Shown here: in pieces, positions 7,999 through 14,793 of the stretch
Layout: each line of letters starts with the position of its first letter
Numbering within the stretch: position 1 is the first letter of the stretch
Assembly: GCA_017615135.1 (NCBI GenBank)
Contig: JAGAAU010000243.1
Coordinates: 1 to 19,547, forward strand
Length of the DNA stretch: 19,547 nucleotides
Source: Bacteroidales bacterium
GTDB taxonomy: Bacteria; Bacteroidota; Bacteroidia; Bacteroidales; UBA932
Direction: 5' to 3'
Program-made: the position numbers and the translations under genes
Notes under the pieces: model-generated
The model's database searches: none
The model's input: only the letters and a program-made list of their open reading frames with translations
What the model was told of the DNA's origin: nothing

Positions 7999-8895
7999 AT
8001 GAAAAAGACTGTTATCATATTGCTGACAACCCTTGCGGCCATATCGTGCCGCACGGGAGATGTGTTTGAACAGGCTCCATATTCGCTGGAGACATCTACG
8101 AGGATGGCCGGGGAAATTGTAAACGGAACCACCGGTTACTTCGGACACATCAAAAACGACAAGGTGACCAACCTGGCACAGGGAGTGAGCCTTCTGGATC
8201 TGAGCTACCTGAATATGAACGGGTACGCGATGCAGCTGTATATGTACAAGGTGGTGCTTGGCAGCGCCACCCTGGCCGTGGCAGTTCCTGCAACAGATAA
8301 GAAAGCCGACCTTACCAGCGCCCTGGCCGCCAATCTGAACAACGAGACCACCGTTCTCGGAGCCGTTAACGGCGACTCCCAGGCTGCGGACAAAGCTGCA
8401 GCCGGAATCGTCTATCGAAACGGAACCGCGGTCAAATCTACATTCTCGGACGACAAGGGCGGATTCTTCGCCACCCTGAAGGACGGCACTGCAGTTATTG
8501 CAGACCAATCCGACTATGGCACGTACCGTAGTTCTCTGTTTAATGCCATCGGCACCCGCGACCGCATCCTGACGGACGGATATCCCATAATGGAAGACAA
8601 ACCTGCCGGCGCTGCCCGCACCTTCGTTGCGGTCTCTCAGGACGGAATGACCGTATGGCTGGGTGTCGTGGACGGAGTGTATTTTTACTACTCCAACGGA
8701 ATCTCCCGCAGCGACCTTGCCGCCGTGCTCAAGGCAGCCGGTGCCTGGAACGCTTCGTTGCTCAATTCCGGAGCCGTAACCACGCTTGTAAAACGTGACG
8801 ACCTGGGCGAGACACTCTTCCCCGTCATCAATCGACCTTCCCAGAAAGGGATTGAGATGGAAACCGTGAACGCCCTGGCCATCGTAGCAAACTAA
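7999..8895 (+). CDS. NAGPA/DUF2233-domain lipoprotein with degenerate active-site motif
   Basis: The 298-residue protein has a lipobox signal peptide (LAAISC, Cys17) and one NAGPA/DUF2233 domain, the fold of the phosphodiester alpha-N-acetylglucosaminidase that uncovers mannose-6-phosphate in animals. Recognisable parts are AVNGDSQ at 122-128 (VNGDFF in active members), YRNGTAVKS (139-147), ARTFVAVSQDG (206-216) and VVDG (223-226). The hallmark NLDGGGSST segment is replaced by LLNSGAVTT at about 254-262, losing the conserved Asp and most glycines. It aligns along its length with the C-terminal domain of the protein at 13169-14650, which keeps the motif, so it looks like a diverged paralogue and perhaps a binding pseudoenzyme. 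It follows SusD directly, the usual slot for surface glycan-binding lipoproteins. Confidence 0.8.
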   Translation: MKKTVIILLTTLAAISCRTGDVFEQAPYSLETSTRMAGEIVNGTTGYFGHIKNDKVTNLAQGVSLLDLSYLNMNGYAMQLYMYKVVLGSATLAVAVPATDKKADLTSALAANLNNETTVLGAVNGDSQAADKAAAGIVYRNGTAVKSTFSDDKGGFFATLKDGTAVIADQSDYGTYRSSLFNAIGTRDRILTDGYPIMEDKPAGAARTFVAVSQDGMTVWLGVVDGVYFYYSNGISRSDLAAVLKAAGAWNASLLNSGAVTTLVKRDDLGETLFPVINRPSQKGIEMETVNALAIVAN

Positions 8896-10676
8896 TGGAC
8901 ATTATGAGAAAAGGTATATTGATACTGAGTCTGGCCGCCATTGGCCTGACCGGCTGCCTCAAAGATTATGAGGATACTTCTTTTGTCCCCCAGCCTGCCG
9001 TTATTTCCTGGTCTGAGGAAAGCATGGCTGTAACCAAGGATGCCACCACCTTTGAAATAACTCTCCACAGCAACCTTCCCTGGATGGCTGTCTCCAGTGC
9101 AAGTTGGATCAGCGTTACCCCGGACCGGGGCCTTGGAGACGCCGTTCTTACTGTTAAGGTGGCAAAAAACCGCACTGTAGAAGCCCGCAGCGCTTATCTC
9201 AGGGTGATAGTCACAGCAGACCAGTTCAGCGATTTCCCTGTAACACAGGCCGCAGCTGAAGGTGGCGACAGCAATATATACTATGTGCGCGCAGACGGTG
9301 ATCCGGAAGCGTCCGGACTTTCCTGGGCCAACGCCACTACCCTGCCCAATGCCATAGACCAGGCTTCGGACGGAGATGCCATTTATGTTGCGGCCGGTCT
9401 CTATACCCCCGGAAATTTCCTGGAGAACACAGACGGGACCGATCCCCGCGACAAGACCTTCCAGCTTCACAGCAACTTTACCCTTCAGGGAGGCTTCCCG
9501 GCCAATGCAGACGACGCATCCTTTGATCCGGTGGCCGACTACGACCCTTCAGTTAACGTGACCACGCTTTCCGGCACCATGGAAGACGGGAAGAGCGCCT
9601 ACCACGTACTGACTGCCACAGCTACAAAGGCCGAAGGCAAAATGATTGTGCTGAAGGGCTTCACCATCACCGGAGGCAAATCTGCCACGGAAGAATCTAT
9701 AGTTACCGTCAACGCCAGCACCTTCAAGAGGAGTCATGGAGCCGGCCTTAACGTAGGAGCTTCCAGGATGGAGATTTCAGACTGTATAATTACCGGCAAC
9801 GAGGCTGGACTGCATGCAGCCGGCGCCATTTTCAACGCAAAGTCTGAAATCAACATGACAGACTGCCGGGTGGTAAGCAACGAAGCCAAGAACAACTGCG
9901 GCGGCATATGGAACTGTGGCGGCACCCTTTATATGGACCGCTGCTCCATATCCGACAATATTGCCGGGCAGCAGGCCGCAGGGTATTACAGCATCAACTC
10001 AGACGGGGCTCCCAGCGTAAGCCGCATTTACAACTGCACCATTTCCGGAAATACCAACACTGCTACCGAGGGACGTTCAGGCGGCGGCGCATACATCCGT
10101 GAATGGTCCGATGCCGTATTTGTGAACTGCACGTTCTACGGCAACAAATCCGGCAACGGCGGCGGCATCCAGGGCTATGGCGCCAACGGCAAGAACTCTA
10201 CCCTCCGCCTTATCTGCTGCACCATTACCGGCAATAGCGCAACCGTACTGGGCGGCGGAATCAGCCTTTGGAACAACTACAACACCACCAATATCTACAA
10301 CTGCATCATTTCCGGCAACCAGTGCGTGGCCGGGGCAGATATCGGATACGGCTCAGCCATAACCGTAACGCCAAACCTGTTCTACGAGACTTCAATAGTC
10401 GGGAACTCCCTATATGCAACTACTGGTTCGGCAGTGGGAGGATGGAGCTTCGACCCCGCCTCAATGCTTTCCGAATTCGGCCTGTGGGGCGGAAAAACCC
10501 AGACTTGCACGCTTATCGAAGGAGCTTCCAACCCTGCCTGCTCTCAGGGCATGTCAAAAGAAGAACTCGTTGCCCTGGGCGGGAGCCTGTCACCTGCAGT
10601 GGAGGCTTCGGTCTTCGATACAGACCAGCGCGGCGTTGCACGCAATCAGAATACCATTGGATCAATAACACTTTAA
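8895..10676 (+). CDS. BACON-domain + right-handed beta-helix surface lipoprotein
   Basis: The protein is 593 residues. A lipoprotein signal peptide ends GLTGC (Cys21). Residues about 35-120 form a BACON domain (LPWMAVSSASWISVTP, AYLRVIVTADQFSDFPVTQ), a stalk or mucin/carbohydrate-association module in Bacteroidota. From about 127 it enters a parallel beta-helix: the entry sequence YYVRADGD...SGLSWANATTLPNAI is typical of Pmp-like and DUF1565-like proteins, followed by repeated rungs such as DCIITGNEA, NCTISGN, NCTFYGNKSGNGGGI, CCTITGNSA and NCIISGN. No catalytic pair of a polysaccharide lyase can be assigned by eye, so adhesion is as likely as enzymatic activity. The start overlaps the previous stop (TAATG); ATG 8904 is an alternative that leaves the signal peptide intact. 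Confidence 0.85.
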   Translation: MDIMRKGILILSLAAIGLTGCLKDYEDTSFVPQPAVISWSEESMAVTKDATTFEITLHSNLPWMAVSSASWISVTPDRGLGDAVLTVKVAKNRTVEARSAYLRVIVTADQFSDFPVTQAAAEGGDSNIYYVRADGDPEASGLSWANATTLPNAIDQASDGDAIYVAAGLYTPGNFLENTDGTDPRDKTFQLHSNFTLQGGFPANADDASFDPVADYDPSVNVTTLSGTMEDGKSAYHVLTATATKAEGKMIVLKGFTITGGKSATEESIVTVNASTFKRSHGAGLNVGASRMEISDCIITGNEAGLHAAGAIFNAKSEINMTDCRVVSNEAKNNCGGIWNCGGTLYMDRCSISDNIAGQQAAGYYSINSDGAPSVSRIYNCTISGNTNTATEGRSGGGAYIREWSDAVFVNCTFYGNKSGNGGGIQGYGANGKNSTLRLICCTITGNSATVLGGGISLWNNYNTTNIYNCIISGNQCVAGADIGYGSAITVTPNLFYETSIVGNSLYATTGSAVGGWSFDPASMLSEFGLWGGKTQTCTLIEGASNPACSQGMSKEELVALGGSLSPAVEASVFDTDQRGVARNQNTIGSITL

Positions 10677-10680
10677 CAAT

Positions 10681-13179
10681 ATGAAAAAGTACATCCTTTT
10701 CTTTTCGATGGCCACTGCAATGGCCCTTGTGTCCTGTAATCCTACCAATCCCGAAGAAGAGTTCGGTAAGAAGGACCTGACAATCAAAGCATCGATTGAA
10801 ACTTCCAAGGCTGCCGTTGGCGCAGAAGGCATTACCTGGACGGCTGGAGATGCCATCCTTGTAAGCTGCGACGGCGAGGCCTACAACTTCACCACTTCCC
10901 AGGCCGGAGCGACCGCAGATTTCACCTCCTCCGAAGGCCTTACCCAGGCAATGGTAGGAATCAATCCGCTGACGGCCTATTTCGGCTGTACTCAGTTCGG
11001 TGCCTTTACCATCCAGCAGAACCAGACCATTTCCGGCGGCGAGAGCCAGACAAAGCTCCCGATGTATGCCTATACGGCTACAGCTCCGGAAAAGGCAGTT
11101 GTCTCCATGGTTTTCATTCCGGCGGCCTCTGTGCTTGAGGTTTCCATCTCTTCCGCCGACATCACCCTTAACAAGGTTGAGTTCGCGCCAGTGGAAGAGA
11201 CCGCTGTAGTAGGTAATGTAGCCGGCGCCGGCAATGTAAATCCCATTACCGGCAATGTAACCTTCAGCGGCAACCTGAAAAGCGTCAGCGCCAACTTCCC
11301 CGGCGGCGTAAGCCTGAAGAACGGATATTCCTTCCGTATGCCCATAGGCTGGTTCTCCGTTACCGGAGGCATGAAACTGGTACTTACCTACAACGAAACC
11401 TCCACCTACGAGGAAATACTCTGGGATGCCGAGACCTTCCAGTCCTATTCCGGAACCGCCGAGGCAAAAGCCTATAAATTCGTTCCTATAAGCCTGGAAC
11501 TGGTTATGGGTGCCCGCGACTACTATGTTGCCCCCAACGGTAAGGTTTCTTCCAAGGGTATCCGCGAAAGCGACCCCACCACTCTTGATTATGCACTTGC
11601 TTCCGCCGACGCAGGTTCCACCATCCACCTGGCTGCCGGTAACTATATGCCTTCCCGGAACATTGCAGGAGACATTACCGGTGATGCAGCCCACAAGACC
11701 TTCGAGATTTCCCGCGGCCTTACTCTCATAGGAGCCGGCAAAAGAGAAACCGTCCTGGAGGCAGACGGAGCCTTCCATGTAGTATCCGTAACCGCCCCTG
11801 CCGAGTCGAAAGTCGTATTGAAAGACCTTACTATCATGGGAGGAGACAATTCAGCTGCCGAGGAAGATGCCAATGTGGAGTCTCCGGTGAACGGGAGATC
11901 CTATTCCGACGGATATGGCGCCGGTCTCATCGCTATTGGAGTAGAACTCGGGCTGGAAAATATCCTTATAGACCAGAATAACGGCAGGAATGCCGTCGGC
12001 GCTTATATTAACGACTGCAAGGCTACCGTAAAGAGCATTGAGGTAACCAACAACACTTCTTCCGGCAACGGCACAGGATTCTGGGCATCAGCCAGCGAAC
12101 TTACCATGGACGACTGTATAATTGGCGGTAATTTTGGCGAGGGTGTTGCTACCGGTCTCTATATTTATTCTGCAGCCGAAACTGCATGCTCCGCCGTTGT
12201 AAGGAACTGTAAGTTCGATTCCAACGAAACGAGCAAGAATAACGTCGGCGTATATGTGCGCGGAGCTGATGCATCAGCAAATGTCTCTGCAACATTCACC
12301 AATTGCGCAATAACAAGAAACAAGGGCAACATGGGCAGCAGCTTTGGCGTTACCTATGCTACCGTACTGTTCGACAACTGCCAGATATCAAACAATATCA
12401 GTAGTGGAAACGGTGGCTCTCTGGTATATCCCGGAGCTAAAGTTACAGTTAAGGATTGTATATTCCGCGAGAATAAGGCAACCCTCGGCGCTGCCATTTA
12501 TGAGTATACCAATGGGGATGCGGTTGAGCTGACCATTCTGAATTCCGAGTTCTCCGCCAATACCACCAACGGCCGTGGCGGAGCCATCTATGCGCGTGCC
12601 GGTGCGGCTTCAGGCGTTTCGCTGAATGTCGCCAACTCCACCTTCTTCAGCAACGAGGCCGCCTCTACCGGAAGCGCCATAGCGCTTTATGGCTCGGCTA
12701 CATTCCCCGTCAAAGCCAACATTTACAGCAGCACCTTTACCGGAAACATCTGCACCCGCAACAAGAACGACGTAGGCGGAGCCATCGGACTCGAGACCGC
12801 AGGGCTTGAGGCCAATATTTACAACTGTGTGCTGGCCGGCAATATCTGGGAGGCCAACAAGGCTGCCGCAGACGTCTTCGTCAAGGCGGGTAATGTCTTC
12901 GTTTCCAGGAGTGTCGTAAATACAGCCGTCTATGCTGGAGATAATACAGTAGATACAGGAGCTCCTGCATTCAACGCCGCAACCATGCTTTCCAAGAAAG
13001 AAGCCGAAGGCAAGACCACTGTATTCAGTCTGACCGGCTCTGACAACCCTGCCAGGACACTCGGTCTTGACGTACCCGGACTTAAGGAACTGAAAGCAAC
13101 CATTGATAATTCCATTCTCGAAAAAGACCAGTGGGGCAATGCCCGCACCGGTGCCGTAATGGGAGCATATGTGGAATAG
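10681..13179 (+). CDS. Fimbrillin-like domain + Pmp-type beta-helix surface lipoprotein
   Basis: This 832-residue lipoprotein (lipobox LVSC, Cys19) has two parts. Residues about 32-272 resemble the fimbrillin-like (Mfa-like) N-terminal domain: a SKAAVGAEGITWTAGDAILV segment, a GNVxGxGNV region and KFVPISLEL at the end. From about 278 (DYYVAPNGKVSSKG) it becomes a right-handed beta-helix with many short rungs; the C-terminal half has GGAI- and FxxN-like tetrapeptides (SEFSANTTNGRGGAIYA, STFFSNEAASTGSAIAL, STFTGN, DVGGAIGL) as in chlamydial polymorphic membrane proteins. It is a sibling of the preceding beta-helix protein with a different stalk. A surface adhesin or glycan-binding role is inferred. 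The stop lies 11 bases inside the next gene. Confidence 0.85.
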   Translation: MKKYILFFSMATAMALVSCNPTNPEEEFGKKDLTIKASIETSKAAVGAEGITWTAGDAILVSCDGEAYNFTTSQAGATADFTSSEGLTQAMVGINPLTAYFGCTQFGAFTIQQNQTISGGESQTKLPMYAYTATAPEKAVVSMVFIPAASVLEVSISSADITLNKVEFAPVEETAVVGNVAGAGNVNPITGNVTFSGNLKSVSANFPGGVSLKNGYSFRMPIGWFSVTGGMKLVLTYNETSTYEEILWDAETFQSYSGTAEAKAYKFVPISLELVMGARDYYVAPNGKVSSKGIRESDPTTLDYALASADAGSTIHLAAGNYMPSRNIAGDITGDAAHKTFEISRGLTLIGAGKRETVLEADGAFHVVSVTAPAESKVVLKDLTIMGGDNSAAEEDANVESPVNGRSYSDGYGAGLIAIGVELGLENILIDQNNGRNAVGAYINDCKATVKSIEVTNNTSSGNGTGFWASASELTMDDCIIGGNFGEGVATGLYIYSAAETACSAVVRNCKFDSNETSKNNVGVYVRGADASANVSATFTNCAITRNKGNMGSSFGVTYATVLFDNCQISNNISSGNGGSLVYPGAKVTVKDCIFRENKATLGAAIYEYTNGDAVELTILNSEFSANTTNGRGGAIYARAGAASGVSLNVANSTFFSNEAASTGSAIALYGSATFPVKANIYSSTFTGNICTRNKNDVGGAIGLETAGLEANIYNCVLAGNIWEANKAAADVFVKAGNVFVSRSVVNTAVYAGDNTVDTGAPAFNAATMLSKKEAEGKTTVFSLTGSDNPARTLGLDVPGLKELKATIDNSILEKDQWGNARTGAVMGAYVE

Positions 13180-14650
13180 GATTATACTGATTTTTGCCGC
13201 CCTCTGGCTTCTCCTCTCCTGTGAAAACGGAGGAGCCGGGGATCCGGCGGCTATAGCCTTTGCCCAGAACCCGCTGATGGTAAGTTGCGACGCTGCAGTG
13301 GTGGATTGCGGGCTCATCTGCAATGCATCCTGGACAGCAAGTTCCAAAGACGGCTGGGTTACGGTACTTACCCCGGACGGCAAGTCGGGCGATGCTCTGA
13401 AAGTCCGGGTAAGTGCGAACAATGATGTGGCAGACCGCAATGCCACCGTTACCGTTAAGGCGGGAAATGCCGGGAAGGTACTCCAGCTGGTGCAGTACGG
13501 CAGCGCCACTTCCGGTTTTGTATCGGAAACCAGCGTCCATCTGGACACTTACGGAACCGCCACCTACATCTCCATCAATACGGACGGAGAGTGGACATGG
13601 ACCGCAAGTTCCGCAGAGTGGCTTACGCTGGAGAAGAAGGGGCCTGCGGCTCTGGGGATATCGGCCGAAATCAATTTCACCGGAGAGTCCAGAAGTGCCG
13701 GCTTCACCGTAAGCTCCGCAGACGGTAGCCGAAGGGCTGAAGTTACAGTTACCCAGGAATTCAGCAACGAAAAATTCCTGGCCTCCACTGATTTCGGACG
13801 CAGGTTCGTATACGCAGCCGGCAGCTACATCAAGAGCGTGTCGGCAGACAGCTATAAACAACTGGCAGACGGAATAGAAAGCTTTGAAATGAGCTGTACC
13901 CTGCAGGATGGGCTCGGCGGGGAAACCTCGCCCAGGAAGCGCAATATCTATCTCTTCAAGGTGGATATGACGAAGGCTACCATCCTGGTCACCCTGCCCG
14001 ATGACAATAACGCCAACCTGCACACCACTCAGCAGATGTCCTCACAGCTACCGGCCCTTCAGAAAAAGCGCTCAGGCCTGACCGTTTATGGCGGCACCAA
14101 CGGGGATTTCTTCTATGAAGACTCCAGCGGTTCAAACACCTACACCCTTCAGGGCTGTCTATACCGCGGGGGAACCTGCCTGAAAAGCGACTTCTACCAG
14201 GCCACCAACACTGTCTTCGCAGTGTTTAAGGACGGTACGGCCAAATGCATGAGCATGGCTGCATACAATGCTTCCATCTCCCGTATTCAGGAAGCCATCG
14301 GCGGCCGCCAGCATCTGATTAAGGACGGCGTTACTATGGAATTCACAGATAACAGCCAGCACCCGCGCACAGCCGTAGGAACCAGCGCAGACGGGAAAAC
14401 CGTATGGATGCTGGTGGTGGATGGCCGCGACGAGCTGTACGGCACGGGCTCCTTCAGCGTAAGCTATGAAGTGCTGGCCCGTATCCTGAAGGCTGCCGGG
14501 GCCTCCGACGCCATCAATCTGGACGGCGGCGGTTCCTCTACCTATGTAGTACGGGAAAGCAACGGTTCCTTCACCCGACGCAACAAACCTGCCAACGCAG
14601 GCCGCACGGAACGCAAGGTGCTGGACGGTCTTGCCATAGTTAAATCCTAA
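13169..14650 (+). CDS. BACON-BACON-NAGPA lipoprotein, intact phosphodiester glycosidase motif
   Basis: This 493-residue lipoprotein (lipobox LLLSC, Cys18) carries two BACON-like domains (about 30-110 and 113-196; the second contains TDGEWTWTASSAEWLTLEKKG and ends VTVTQ) and a full NAGPA/DUF2233 domain (about 235-493). The domain has every landmark: GGTNGDFFY (308-316), HPRTAVGTSADG (398-409), LVVDGR (415-420), the hallmark NLDGGGSST (450-458) and the C-terminal ERKVLDGLAIV. It is the best candidate in the locus for a working phosphodiester alpha-glycosidase, likely displayed at the cell surface on a BACON stalk. The substrate is unknown; family precedent is GlcNAc-1-phospho-6-mannose. Translation starts inside the 3' end of the beta-helix gene. 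Confidence 0.9.
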   Translation: MWNRIILIFAALWLLLSCENGGAGDPAAIAFAQNPLMVSCDAAVVDCGLICNASWTASSKDGWVTVLTPDGKSGDALKVRVSANNDVADRNATVTVKAGNAGKVLQLVQYGSATSGFVSETSVHLDTYGTATYISINTDGEWTWTASSAEWLTLEKKGPAALGISAEINFTGESRSAGFTVSSADGSRRAEVTVTQEFSNEKFLASTDFGRRFVYAAGSYIKSVSADSYKQLADGIESFEMSCTLQDGLGGETSPRKRNIYLFKVDMTKATILVTLPDDNNANLHTTQQMSSQLPALQKKRSGLTVYGGTNGDFFYEDSSGSNTYTLQGCLYRGGTCLKSDFYQATNTVFAVFKDGTAKCMSMAAYNASISRIQEAIGGRQHLIKDGVTMEFTDNSQHPRTAVGTSADGKTVWMLVVDGRDELYGTGSFSVSYEVLARILKAAGASDAINLDGGGSSTYVVRESNGSFTRRNKPANAGRTERKVLDGLAIVKS

Positions 14651-14664
14651 TAATAAGGATATCA

Positions 14665-14793
14665 ATGATAATTAAGAGTTTATACTTCTCCCCGGAGGTT
14701 GAATCGATAACGGTCGACGACCTCTCTGTACTTTGTTCTTCACAAGGAAACACCCAAGGTTACGAATACGATGAAAGCTATGTTCTTGAATAA
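14665..14793 (+). CDS. 42-residue small protein between the NAGPA genes
   Basis: An ORF of 42 codons fills the gap between the two large NAGPA genes. It starts at ATG 14665, 5 bases after an AAGGA (14655-14659), which is a better ribosome site than most genes here have, and its stop (TAA 14791-14793) lies inside the start of the next gene, as at most junctions in this operon. The product begins MIIKSLYFSPEVESITV, continues through DLSVLCSSQGNTQGYEYDE and has no signal peptide. The layout (aromatic-x-Pro near the N-terminus, hydrophobic strand, then a Cys/Ser-rich LCSSQGN and an acidic tail) resembles small unnamed peptides I recall beside fimbrillin and surface lipoprotein genes in Bacteroidales. 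Function unknown. Alternative: non-coding leader with a fortuitous ORF. Confidence 0.6.
   Translation: MIIKSLYFSPEVESITVDDLSVLCSSQGNTQGYEYDESYVLE
14695..14724 (+). promoter_or_regulatory. Stem-loop inside the small ORF, upstream of the double-NAGPA gene
   Basis: GAGGTTG (14695-14701) pairs with CGACCTC (14718-14724) with one G-U wobble, and TCGA (14704-14707) pairs with TCGA (14714-14717), leaving a 2-base AA bulge and a 6-base loop (TAACGG). This is an 11-bp hairpin in a 30-base span. No uninterrupted T-run follows, only T-rich sequence, so it is not a standard terminator. It could modulate or protect the transcript between the two NAGPA genes. Confidence 0.4.

Noticed and set aside
11228..11260. 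Direct repeat CCGGCAATGTAA (11228-11239 and 11249-11260)
   Set aside because: A 21-base period in frame encodes repeated GNV in the fimbrillin-like domain; it is a local coding repeat, not a mobile or CRISPR element.
14644..14660. Small hairpin ATCCT/AGGAT over the stop of the BACON-NAGPA gene
   Set aside because: Only 5 base pairs with an A/T loop and no T-run; too weak to call, and its 3' arm serves as the ribosome site of the small ORF.
14729..14735. TACTTTG as a -7 promoter box ahead of the double-NAGPA gene
   Set aside because: It is one base short of TAnnTTTG, has no TTTG 19-21 bases upstream, and lies inside the probable small ORF.
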